Shown: in pieces, positions 10,125-20,478 of the stretch | Layout of the letters: every line of letters begins with the position of its first letter | Numbering within the stretch: the stretch's first letter is position 1 | Source of the DNA: Whalleya microplaca | Taxonomy: Eukaryota; Ascomycota; Sordariomycetes; Xylariales; Xylariaceae | Length of the DNA: 64,000 bases | Direction of reading: 5' to 3' | NCBI GenBank assembly: GCA_022497155.1 | Contig: MU385743.1 | Span: 248,001 to 312,000, forward strand | Notes under the pieces: generated by a model | What the model was told of the DNA's origin: nothing | Databases searched by the model: none | What the model saw: only the letters and a program-made list of their open reading frames with translations | Position numbers and translations under genes: made by a program

Positions 10125-11129
10125 TCACTCCGGCTTCTTCGTCGTGATCTTCCCCTCCTTGTCATAAAAGATTTCCTTCACCTTAACAGACCTCAGATGG
10201 TTCACGCCCCCGCTCAATTCGCAATCGTGATGGAACAACCACCATCGTCCTTCAAACTCGACAATGGAATGATGTGTCGTCCACCCCAACACTGGCTCCA
10301 ATATCCTTCCCGCATACGTAAAAGGGCCAAACGGGCTCTTCCCCGTTGCGTATGCGAGAAAATGCGTATCGCCGGTCGAGTAGCTGAAGTAGTATGTCCC
10401 CTCCCTCTTATGCATCCACGCAGCTTCGAAGAACCGCCTCTCATGATCATCCGCCCGGATCGGCTCGCCCGTCTCCGGCGCCAGTATCACCAAGTCACGC
10501 ACGGGACCCTCAAAAGACTGCATGTCCTCGCTCAACTTGGCGACTTTCGGGAATAGTGCGTACGCGTCCGGGCCTGACGGCTCCTTGGCCCCTAGCCAGT
10601 TCGCATCGAACTTGTCAGGCAAATTGCCCCCCTGATAGCACTGCAATTGTCCGCCCCAGAGCCCGCCGAAATAAAGATACCCCTCGTTATCCTCATCCAC
10701 GAACGAGGCGGGATCGATGCTGAAGCTGCCGGCTATGGGCTCCGGATCAGCCTTGAACGGGCCTATCGGCGAGTTTCCTACGGCAACACCAATACGAAAC
10801 TTGTCCTTGTTGTCCCGCGCCGGGAAGAACAGATAGTACTTCCCAGTTTTAGCACTGAAGGCGGCATCGGGCGCCCACAATTGCTTACTAGCCCAAGGAA
10901 CATCCTCGGTGCGCAGGACAACGCCGTGATCGGTCACTTTACCATCGTAGGGCTCGTCAAGCGAGGACGTGCTGAAGACGTGGTAGTCGGCCATGTCGTA
11001 CTGGTCGCCATTGTCGTTGAACGCGATATCTGTCTCGCGGTCGTGCGACGGGTAGATGTAAACCTTTCCTTCAAAGACGTGTGCGGATGGGTCCGCGGTA
11101 TAGAGGTGCGTTATCAGCGGTGGCGACAT
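10125..11129 (-). CDS. Glycoside hydrolase family 43 enzyme
   Basis: A single-exon 334-residue five-bladed beta-propeller glycosidase. The catalytic trio is visible: general base Asp13 (TADPSAH), pKa-modulating Asp139 (SIDPASF) and general acid Glu235 (FFEAAWMH). Repeated blade motifs such as GKYYLFFPARD and GTYYFSYS also fit. There is no signal peptide, so the protein is probably intracellular, like fungal GH43 beta-xylosidases or alpha-L-arabinofuranosidases acting on imported oligosaccharides. The frame has no stop and no need for introns, and its length is at the short end for the family because no accessory C-terminal domain is present. Exact substrate cannot be read from sequence. It is transcribed divergently from the sugar transporter gene at 12.6 kb. 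Confidence 0.9.
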   Translation of the reverse strand: MSPPLITHLYTADPSAHVFEGKVYIYPSHDRETDIAFNDNGDQYDMADYHVFSTSSLDEPYDGKVTDHGVVLRTEDVPWASKQLWAPDAAFSAKTGKYYLFFPARDNKDKFRIGVAVGNSPIGPFKADPEPIAGSFSIDPASFVDEDNEGYLYFGGLWGGQLQCYQGGNLPDKFDANWLGAKEPSGPDAYALFPKVAKLSEDMQSFEGPVRDLVILAPETGEPIRADDHERRFFEAAWMHKREGTYYFSYSTGDTHFLAYATGKSPFGPFTYAGRILEPVLGWTTHHSIVEFEGRWWLFHHDCELSGGVNHLRSVKVKEIFYDKEGKITTKKPE

Positions 11130-12557
11130 GTTTGAGGCTTATTTGCGTGGGACTGCCTGTGCTGGCTCGTGCACTGATGGGTGGGGGTATCGTGAGGTGG
11201 GGCAGTCTTGGTGTTGAGGGGTCGATAACCTCGCGTCACGGTCGATTTGAGTATTTATTGTCACGCAAAGCTATTATAAATTCGTGGGCAACGATGGGGA
11301 AATCGTATAACGTAGATGTGAGTGTCTTTTATATTAATGATATCGTGCCGCACCTCGTAGTTCGGGTCGTTGTGTCCCTCGACCCGTTCTCGGTCACATC
11401 ATTTATCCCTATTTACCCGCCTGCCCCACCGGTCATTACATTGTGCTGTTCTGCTAGGAACATTGTCTCCCGAGATGCTAGCTTTGTATGTAGTCAGAGA
11501 CCATTAACAGGCAGAACCTAGCTAGTACTAGTGATTTTGGGGTTTCATTTGTGCCGATCTAAGTAATTACCTGTAAGTCTCCCCACTCGTCATTAGGGCT
11601 GTCATATGTAGTTGTTTAAAGCTTGAGAGCTTGACCTTACACGATCACTATATGACATACATTATCATTGATGACCAATATACCGTGTAGACTTCAATAA
11701 AAATATACCAGAAGATGCTATTGATATTCCGATGGAATCTCTTCCGCCTGCTATTTCGTAGCAGAACGTACAGCCAGGTAAAGTTATTCACTCGAGCTGG
11801 GCTTGCAGTCAAGTCAACACTTCTTCATACTTACTATGAGATAAACGGTCACCGAAGTTTATAACTACAATTATTGGTTGACTTCTTAGTTGCCATGCTC
11901 TGGATGTTGCCACCAGATCTAGTGTCTATTGGCTCTGCTTTAACAATATTTTACGAACTCTGTCAATAGCTTTGAGACGAAACACTCTACCGTAATCTAC
12001 AACTATCTGTGGATATTACCGAAAGTAGAAAAGCAACGATGTGTTGTTACGGTTAGGCGTGTGGACTAGGTATAGACATATATTACAGGTCGCACCGAGC
12101 ACCTATACAAGTACATTGACTTATTCAAGTATAATAGAACCACAATATAAGAACCTCGTAGAAATGGTCCTGATCTTACGGGCAGTCTGAATGATTGATA
12201 GATTACTCTATATGTTCTAGATTGATGCCCCTTTCCTCATAACGTTACATCATGACCCCTCAAGCATGTTGTGTTGTTTTGCTGCTTCTAGTTATCCCGG
12301 CAGAATATGTCGATTTGGAGAAATCACTACGAACATCTACAACTGCCGTGTTTTCATAAGTCTGTTAGAAGAGAAGACGTTGGGAATATATAAGAATACT
12401 CTTTCCAAGCGGAGAGGGGGAATTGGGATTATATCATGCCCTCCTCCGCAGCGAGTTCAAATCGTCACATATATGTGACGGCTGCTTATGCCATATCTAT
12501 CCAAAATTCCACTTGAAGTTCTATACATATTTGAGACGACCTAGGACGAATAATAGA
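11130..12557. other. Intergenic, divergent promoter region
   Basis: The spacer lies between the minus-strand GH43 gene and the plus-strand sugar transporter, so it carries both promoters. It is AT-rich beyond 11.5 kb. I see no gene and can name no binding site with confidence. Confidence 0.5.
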
Positions 12558-14350
12558 ATGGGTATTAGTAACCAACGAATCAATGGGCTCAAGGAAAACT
12601 GGAAGTGTGCGCTCATATGCCTGGGAGTGGCCTTCGCAAACGCTCAATATGGCTTCGACGTATCAGCTGTAGGAACATTCCAATCTATGCCAGGCTTCCT
12701 GATGGTATTTGGGTATAGAGATCCTACACTTAAAGGGGGCTGGGGCATTGCGACAACAGACCAGCAGCTGATTGCATCATTCCTGAACGTGGGGACCATT
12801 GTTGGCTTATTATTTACTGCGCTCTTCGGCCGCTATTTTGGTCGAAGGCATGGGATATGGATGGGCGCAGTAATCGGCTTCATTGGTTGTGCGATCCAGA
12901 TCGCAGCAACTTCAATTGCTAGTCTCTGTGTGGGATGTGCCTTCATGGGGGCATCGAATGCCTTCTTCATCACCTTCAGTAATTCATACATCGTGGAGTA
13001 TGCGCCGCCCCAGCTACGTGCTGTTTGTTCTGCCTTATTTGCCGTTACGATCAATATTGGGACGATACTTGGAGCTGTCGTTGATGAAAGAACGTCACAT
13101 CTCATGAATAAGCAATCATACCAGATCCCACTAGGATTTCTATTCATATTCCCAGCCTTGCTGAGTGTCGTGGTATTCTTTGTCCCTGAATCGCCCAGGT
13201 GGCTGATGCTTCATAACCATCGCGAGGAGGCAGAGAAATCTCTTGCGTTCCTGAGGGGCGACTCGCTAGCACCTGAGTTCTTGCAAGAGGAACTTGTTGA
13301 AATCATTCGTGGTGTAGAAGAAGAGAAGTCTAATGCATCAGCTACCGCCATAGTCGATATCTTCAAGGGCACTAGCTTGCGTCGTACGCTACTCTGTGTG
13401 GCCGTGGTAGTATCACGAGCTTCATCGGGCGTTTGGGTATTCTTGTCTTACGGAGTGAGCCTCCCATTATCTGCCACATCTTGAAGTTTGCTTGCTAATG
13501 TTTCTCCAAGGCGTATTTCTACCAACAAGCAGGAGTGGGTGACGTATTCAAGATTGGCATTTATTCCATGTGTGTACAGATGATAGGAGTCATCATTGGG
13601 CTCTACTGTGCATACAAAGTATGGGGTCGCCGAATTATGATTCTTATAGGGACAGGAGGTGCAGTTATATCAATGTTTGGTCCAGCACTTGGAGCTACAG
13701 TCGCACCAAATACGGCGGAGTCTGCCAAAGCTTTCCTCGCCTTCTCCTTTTTCTACTCCATCATATACAGCGGTTTTGCCGGGTCCATGACGTGGCCCAT
13801 ATCGGCTGAGGTTGTGAACTCACGTCTGCGGATACTCACTTTGTCCTTTGCAACGGGCGTGGATTACATTTTTGCTTGTAAGTGCTCACTTTTAGCTTCC
13901 GCAGTGTAACGTCGTACTGCGGGCAATATTGATCTCTGCCTACATGAGCTCCGTGAAACATGGCTAAGCTAATTCTGGATTCATTAGGGCTGACATCCTT
14001 CTGTTCACCGTATTTTATCAATCCGACTGCACTCGACTGGGGTGCCAAGTATTGCTGGATTTGGGGCGTCTCTAACTTATTGACATTCGGTAAGAACCGC
14101 TTGTGGTCGACATATCATCGATGTTTGCTCATTTTCCACTCCAGCCTGTTTCTGGTTATACTTGCCCGAGATGAGAGGCAGATCTTTGGAAGAGATCGAT
14201 GAGTTGTTCGAGAAGCGAGTTCCCATTCGAAAGTTTCCCGAATTCGAATGCCAAACTTCTTCGGAGGCTCATGATATTGCTATGCACGAGATGGAAGAAG
14301 CAAAAGCGACTGTCCAGCACACTGATAAGGATATCCAAATTGTTAAATGA
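12558..14350 (+). CDS. MFS sugar porter (hexose/pentose transporter)
   Basis: Four exons (12558-13454, 13511-13877, 13988-14089, 14145-14350) encode 523 residues; all three introns have good GT-AG ends and matching phases. Sugar-porter signatures are present: GRYFGRRHG between helices 2 and 3, VPESPRWLM after helix 6, YFYQQAG in helix 7, and LPEMRGRSLEEIDELF after helix 12 (a variant of PETKGxxLExxD). The twelve helices are complete, so the gene looks functional. These proteins move hexoses, pentoses or oligosaccharides across the plasma membrane by proton symport or facilitation. The start chosen precedes the first helix by about 20 residues; an in-frame ATG at 12423 would add 45 residues of non-conserved sequence. 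The divergent GH43 neighbour suggests, but does not prove, a role in plant sugar uptake. Confidence 0.9.
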
Positions 14351-15244
14351 AGAGACACAGAGCCTTAAGCCGTCCAGAACTATTACAAGGGATATCCAGC
14401 ACCGGCCTGCGTCTAGGACTTGTAGCGCTGAGGTGTATGAGATAATCGGTATCTTGCATAAGTCGCGGATACGTACCCTCTCTGATAATTCAGCGGTGAA
14501 AACAGTCGGATATAGTCGTTCGGTAGCTACCGGGTATGCCTACCACGCGTCATATATTTTCACATAAGGCTTGATGTTCTATATTTCGGTGAATGTTTGG
14601 TTAGCTGCCTACCGCAAAGATACGCACGTACGACTTTAAATACAGCCACCAGAGTGAAACAACGTTGCAGCGGAGGATGCCTTACATATACTTAAGCTTG
14701 CTCGCATAGATGATTATTGATACAAGCCTCTCTCAATAACGGGATTGGAAGCTGTTGTAGATCATCCCATGTGATAGGCCTAATGTAGGTCGTCCTGGCC
14801 CCCAAATGTAACCTAAATCCAACCAGGCAGCTCAGCCAAATAGAAATTTCCAAGATCGGGCATCACATTATCTATAGCACCAACCTGCATTGCTGCGTTG
14901 AAAGATATGCAATAGCGGCCCGCTGCTGTACCACCCGTCAAAAGGCAAGTATCCGTCTAAATTGCCGAGCCGCTGGCAACCCAAGCAGCCTGTGGGTTAC
15001 CACCTATCACGACACTGCTGCGAATCGTCATCAGTTTTAGCCAATGTCAGATGATGAAGAATCGAGGTCCGCTGCAGACGGATTGGTGTGGGATTTCCAA
15101 CGTGGTCTCGAGTGAGGACAACTGCAGGCCGCGCGGGGCTTCCCTCGTATCACAGCAAAATACAGGGTTTTTTAATAAATGCCTAAAGATCCGCCCCATT
15201 GCCGCTCGTCAGAACCGGGTCGTAGTTCTTGTTCCTGATTTGCG
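14351..15244. other. Intergenic, no supported gene
   Basis: No supported coding region. It probably contains the promoter of the small gene at 15245. Confidence 0.5.
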
Positions 15245-15811
15245 ATGCCCAACCAGGCGTCTCGAACTGCCCAAATGCCCGTCAACGTTTCGACGCTAGT
15301 CACCGCCGCCTTCAAAGTGCAAGAACCCATCATCCGGCGACAAGACACGGTGACGCAGTCAATTACTTATGCCGACTATACTACTACTTCCGTCGTGACG
15401 CTCGCCCGGGGCGATACCCCAACTGCTGGTCCACCTCCACCTCCGCTCACTCGGTCGCCACCCGATCCCGATGGCCTAGGCAGGGAGCAGGTCGGCATCA
15501 TCGTGGGAACCTGTCTCGGAGCTTTCTTCCTGGTCCTGGTAGTTATCTGTATCTGCTGCGCATGTAATCGGCCTCAGGAGTACGATTCCGACTCCGAAGA
15601 ACAGACTGTGTGGGTTTACGCACAACAACAACGCCGGCCAGCTCCTAATCCCGAGCCATCGATACAAGCTCCAAGGAGGTGCCACTACCCACAATTTCCA
15701 CATTCAATACCGCCGCCTCTCGAGCCAACTTATCGGGCAGTAGCGCCGGAAACTGCGTGGTGTGCTTACGATGAAGCTCACGGAAATGATCCTGATGCCT
15801 GCCGCAGATAA
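15245..15811 (+). CDS. Small single-pass membrane protein, unknown function
   Basis: A 188-residue frame with a Thr/Ser-rich N-terminal half, a proline cluster (GPPPPPLTRSPPDP), one strong transmembrane helix (VGIIVGTCLGAFFLVLVVICICC) at about residues 83-105, and a C-terminal tail rich in acidic and proline residues (YDSDSEEQ then PPPLEPTY). There is no clear signal peptide at the annotated ATG (another ATG lies ten codons on); a missed upstream exon is possible. The helix has the same spacing pattern as the small protein at 8087-8833 (GI..G..LG..FLV), suggesting similar architecture. No family recognised. Confidence 0.6.
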   Translation: MPNQASRTAQMPVNVSTLVTAAFKVQEPIIRRQDTVTQSITYADYTTTSVVTLARGDTPTAGPPPPPLTRSPPDPDGLGREQVGIIVGTCLGAFFLVLVVICICCACNRPQEYDSDSEEQTVWVYAQQQRRPAPNPEPSIQAPRRCHYPQFPHSIPPPLEPTYRAVAPETAWCAYDEAHGNDPDACRR

Positions 15812-17668
15812 TAGGGTTCTTCAGCCTAGCATTTACTTCACAATTTCGAGACTAGGGAGTCATAACATATTCTTCGTTGAGAGCTGGGTGCCGATGGATT
15901 CTTGAGTTAGTCTCCTGTTAGATTGCCATCTATTTCTACATTAGCGACGAATATGGAAGAATAAGGTATGTATCATAACCTCTAATTCCAGTCTATGGGA
16001 CTTCTGTTGATCCTCACCTAGGAACAAATCGTGTGTGCTCGTGATGCAGAGGAGAAAATAATGTTTCAACCTAGTCGTGATAGCGGGCTGCCTATGAATG
16101 AATAGTATTCAGCTAGCTCTGTAATCTTGCGACCATCGCCATGTCTACATGAGGATAGTCATAATAGTTGATGAAACGGGGCGAATTGAACACATCATAA
16201 ACGCAGATTTGGTAGAATTCGGGTTCTACGTGTGTATAATGGGGACTTCTCGATCAACAATTGTTTTCTTGATGTATTTAGGCATAGAACTATAGGGTAT
16301 GATACGTCTCGAAGGTCACCAAGAGACATTCGGCAATTGCGTTCTTGATTATAATTAACATATCTAAAGATACCTTATCTAGAGTGTTTCGTATAAGTAG
16401 ACGTAATTATTGTATACGCGCTTCAACTAACAACTGGGCCAGTCATTTACTACCAACGGTTGCTCCATATTCCTTAGTTCCTTTTGACGAAGAATCGAAT
16501 CTACAGCAGCTCGTTGTCTTGCGCTATCTAAACATCTGACGTATATGTACAAGGTTGAGGACACTAGCCGTTTCTGGATCTCTCTCATACGGTAGTTTCG
16601 GTAAACTACCTAGAAATATCCGGGACTGCTGGGCATACAACATAGCATGCTGCCACTCAAACTAGGATAGGTGCCCATTCGGGCTACTTGCTATGGCTCT
16701 CTTGGGCAAGAGAAGGCGAAATAGTCATAGCAACTCTATGTTTCAATTTAGCACAGATTGCCACGTCATCCCAGTCAAGCATTGAAATCCGTCATCGGTA
16801 ATAGGAACATGATTTGGTGTGGACTTGCATCTGTCATCTATTCGACCATACAGGCTCTTGCATGGGGTAATGCATATAGTATGTGGGCTGATATATATGC
16901 AGAAACGCATTTCTTGGTTACTCCTGCATAAGTATCCTGCCAATTGGTGGTTCAGGAGGCATGCTCTCGGAGATTACCTTGGATGGAAACTACGGACAGA
17001 ATCATGGTCATGATGTGAGGGTTGTTTAAAGTCCGCAGAAGTGAGCTACGATGCTGTCAATTGGGTATCAGTGCCTTTCAACATTAATTAAATTATGAAA
17101 CCGTAAAGTCCAAGTAATCTCCTTGACAGCAGCTCTGGAGATCTCCTTTAAACAAAAGGCTGTCAGAACACCCATTACCCCTATCGTGGAATATATAATA
17201 CAGCTTTATCAGATTTTGCCATTTCCATAACTTCACATGAAAATCTTGGGTACTCTGTAGCAATGCCTATACAACAAAGCACTCCTTACTACAGCTGTCG
17301 AAAGCCATATCTAAATCGATGATAAAGAAAAATTGAAGGGAAAAAAGGAGAGAGTTGAGAGACGAAAACAAGGAAAATCAACATCAACTCATGAAAAAGA
17401 CAAATCGGTCTCAAGAATTCTGAACAATATCTAAATTGGTAAGTAGCATGCAAAGTATGATAAGAACTTACGCATTCATGGGCCTGGTGGTTTCTTGTGT
17501 AGTTCGACTATCTGGGTGACCGGGGGGCCAGTCCTGGTGCCCGTTTACCGTCCGCAACACACCAATGTTTGCTTTTTGAGAGGCATAGTGAAGCCGCCTC
17601 AGCCTTCCGATTGGAATTTGTCTATTCAGAAGCTATGGTTAGTTTCCTAGTCAGTTACTACCCACAAA
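15812..17668. other. Intergenic, no supported gene
   Basis: AT-rich spacer of nearly 1.9 kb. Short frames at 16345-17013 have no recognisable family. No repeats with clear ends were seen. Confidence 0.5.
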
Positions 17669-18634
17669 TTAAAGGCGTATTCGAACATACCATCGGCTGT
17701 CGTAAAACACGGGATCTTTCTCAGTATACATAACAGGAATTTCCTGATAATCCTGTTGCATTGCTCTCGTGCTAACTGAATCCACATCCGCGGCCGCCTG
17801 TCTGTGCATTACCGGAAGTCGCCGCCACTGCGCACGGGTTCGCGGCGGATTCCAGCATACGAGCGCAGGGCGCGCGAGATCAGCCACGATCTCGCGGACG
17901 GGAAAAGAGGGATGGTGCACGATGACTACCGAGTCCGCATCTACCATTGCGAAGCCTTGCGCACCGAAGCCATTTACGATTCGAAATCCAAACTGCGACA
18001 GCACCGCCTTGCATACGGACGTGTAGCCCGGGTCCTGTACATATATAAGGATCTCACGACCTCCAGCCATCTGCGATAGGGTACGCGCTACAGTCAGGGC
18101 GCCCGCATGCTCGCGCATATGGAATTTGCATTCCCTGAGCCGGGTATCTTCGAAACCCACAGCCCCAAGGCCGAAGCCCAAAATCTTGTTTATGGTATGG
18201 CCGGACAGTAAAGGCGACGATCTTATCGCATTTACGAGGGCTGTACAGTTGGCGCTAGCCTCCCAGTCGGCGAAAGCCTGCACGAGCTCCTCTCGCGCGT
18301 CAGCCTCGGATTTGTTCGGTCCCGAGACAAGAATCTTTGATACGGAGACGCACGAGTAGGAGTCTCGTTCTCCCCTGGCCGTAGCCCGCCGTAGGTCGCG
18401 CTCGTCACCGAAACGTACCGTGTTGCGGTCTTCTGCCTTCCCTGGAGGGACGTCAGTACGTCCTGGGCCGGGGCATGGGTTTGGATGACTGAAGAGACGG
18501 CCGGTGCAATCTCTAAACTCAATAAATGGGCCATCTCTGGCTAGTTCGCTCTCGACTTTCAATAGATCTTCCTTAGTGAATATCGGTCGCGGTCGGTTGT
18601 TTTGCGAGTTAGTAGACGACGACATGCTGGACAA
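17669..18634 (-). CDS. SRR1-like domain protein
   Basis: A 321-residue frame containing the fungal SRR1-like domain (SENSITIVITY TO RED LIGHT REDUCED 1 family). The core motif KILGFGLGAVG is at residues 150-160, followed by the Rossmann-like segments ILIYVQDPGYTSVCKAVLSQ and MVDADSVVIVHHPSFPVREI, and the diagnostic ALVCWNPPRT near residue 260. Family members are implicated in circadian, heme or regulatory processes in other eukaryotes; the fungal role is unknown. A potential splice donor (GTATGT) at about 17690 could replace the last few residues, because the following frame is short. The first 15 residues are Ser/Asn-rich and may be disordered. Confidence 0.75.
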   Translation of the reverse strand: MSSMSSSTNSQNNRPRPIFTKEDLLKVESELARDGPFIEFRDCTGRLFSHPNPCPGPGRTDVPPGKAEDRNTVRFGDERDLRRATARGERDSYSCVSVSKILVSGPNKSEADAREELVQAFADWEASANCTALVNAIRSSPLLSGHTINKILGFGLGAVGFEDTRLRECKFHMREHAGALTVARTLSQMAGGREILIYVQDPGYTSVCKAVLSQFGFRIVNGFGAQGFAMVDADSVVIVHHPSFPVREIVADLARPALVCWNPPRTRAQWRRLPVMHRQAAADVDSVSTRAMQQDYQEIPVMYTEKDPVFYDSRWYVRIRL

Positions 18635-19110
18635 GGTGATGTGTAAGTAGCGCTTCGTCTTCTAAAAAGATTACCGGTGTGTAAAATGCTACATGAGATA
18701 CAAGATTGAAAGGTTCAAAGAGGATATATATAATGACACCAATCTACTGAACAATCATGCAGTTTCAAAACTACGAGTTCGTCCGCGTAACAAAGGAGCT
18801 GTATAATGCCTTACAGCACTCAAACGTAGGTTCATAATGCCACAGTCTACAAAGGTCCTTGAGGCTTTGCTGCTAAATTTAAGCATATTAGGTGACACCA
18901 TACATTAAGAGATAATGGAAGGGAGTAAAACCCAGAAGACCTGCCAGCCATACGGTTATTCTCACTGTAGTTCCAGTTGCGGTACTTTTTACTAGTAAAT
19001 ACCGGCGTTAATATATCAACATTTGTTGAGAGTTTCGTCCACCGGAATACTGTGCACCCCTGAAGCTTAAGTAGGGGCATTACCGTAGCCATTGTATGCC
19101 TTGTGTTGAT
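18635..19110. other. Intergenic, no supported gene
   Basis: Promoter of the SRR1-like gene on one side and 3' flank of the decayed STAND gene on the other. No gene seen. Confidence 0.5.
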
Positions 19111-20478
19111 CTATCGAAAGCCATATCTTACAACCGCAACCTCCCCATTCCTTGGGCATAGTAGATTTCCTTGTTTAGTTAACAGAATTGTTTTCAAGGC
19201 TGTGGGGCTAACCCAGTCTTTGGGTAGGAAAAAATGACGCTTATGTTTGTTGTACACAGGCTCCATCTCCCATGTGCGTAGCCAGAATTGATGGTCCAGG
19301 AAAACAACCCGGTCTTGGTGACATCCTATTAAGTGTCGAACGTGACTCGCTAGTCCTTCAATTATATAGCCTCTTGTGCTGGATCTAGCTCCGTTGGTGG
19401 TACTTTGTAACTTGAAGAGATCAACCAACTCGATGAGTCTGGCCCGTGATCCCTGGTACTGTTGGACACCGCTTCCCAAGATATCTAGCACTAGCCATTG
19501 CTCACGAACCTGGATGGCCTCTTCAATGGCCGCAAAAGAGTCTAAGGAGCCTGCAACTGCCGGGTCTGCATTGACTGCCTCATGTTTGCATTCAAGTGTC
19601 TTCCATAGGTATTGATGCTCTGAATGCCTATCAATATAGAGTAGGGTGGAATGTGCCTTTGGATGGTTGAGCCATGTCCCACCATTCATTTCTCCAGTGA
19701 TGCGACAGACTTCCTTCTTAGTCTTCATGCTAATGACGCGAGCAGATGTTGAGCTAGCAATTAGTATATAGTCTTCGCGAGTACTAAATAGTACGTGCTC
19801 AGCGGCGTCGTCGTTTTCCATACGTATATCACACACTGGAAAGATTGCCCAACGATCTTTTTCTGCTGTGGGCGCCTCCAGCCGTTTCACAATAACCCTC
19901 CCCGAATCGTCCACAGATGCCAGATATTTTTCTGATGGCGACCAAACAAGTTTTATCACCGACACCGATGTTGAGTGAGCAACTATCTTCCGTATTTTCT
20001 GCCCACTAGGCATGTTGTACATAGTAACTGAGCCGTCTTCTTTGCCTACGCAGTAGGCACGTTCATGGGAGCCGCATGCTAACGATGTGATTGGGACCCG
20101 AGAGTTATCATCATTGGCTATGACAGGCTCCGACATAATTGTCTCATAGGTACTCGGCATATCATCTTGGTCAACCTCGTCAGCTCTAATAAGTGTTTCA
20201 GGCTCCCAGATATTACAGAATGATCCGCGCAAATCATAGAAACGGGTACCGTCTGGACAAAAAGCCAGATCTGTCACGAGTTCGTCGTATTTTAATTGAT
20301 AAACCAGGCGGTATTCCGGGATTACCCAGATACTCAAGGTCCCGTTGACGTCGCTCGTCAGGAGAAAATTTCCATCCTGACTTAGCGTCATAGACCTGGC
20401 AGCGGTATGGTCATATGACAGCTGTTCATCATCTGCAACGTTCCATTCAACAATCTTGGTGTCTTCATAGAGTATCAA
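19111..20478 (-). pseudogene. WD40 propeller portion of the decayed STAND gene
   Basis: A 455-codon open segment with repeated beta-propeller signatures (SMTLSQDGNFLLTSDVNGTLSIW, LVWSPSEKYLASVDDSGRVIV, GKEDGSVTMYNM). It is separated from the NACHT part by a stop at 20502-20500 and lacks its own ATG at the junction. On its own it could only be expressed from an internal start. The blades are diverged, unlike the nearly identical WD40 repeats of fast-evolving HET receptors, so this propeller is of the slowly evolving kind. Confidence 0.75.
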
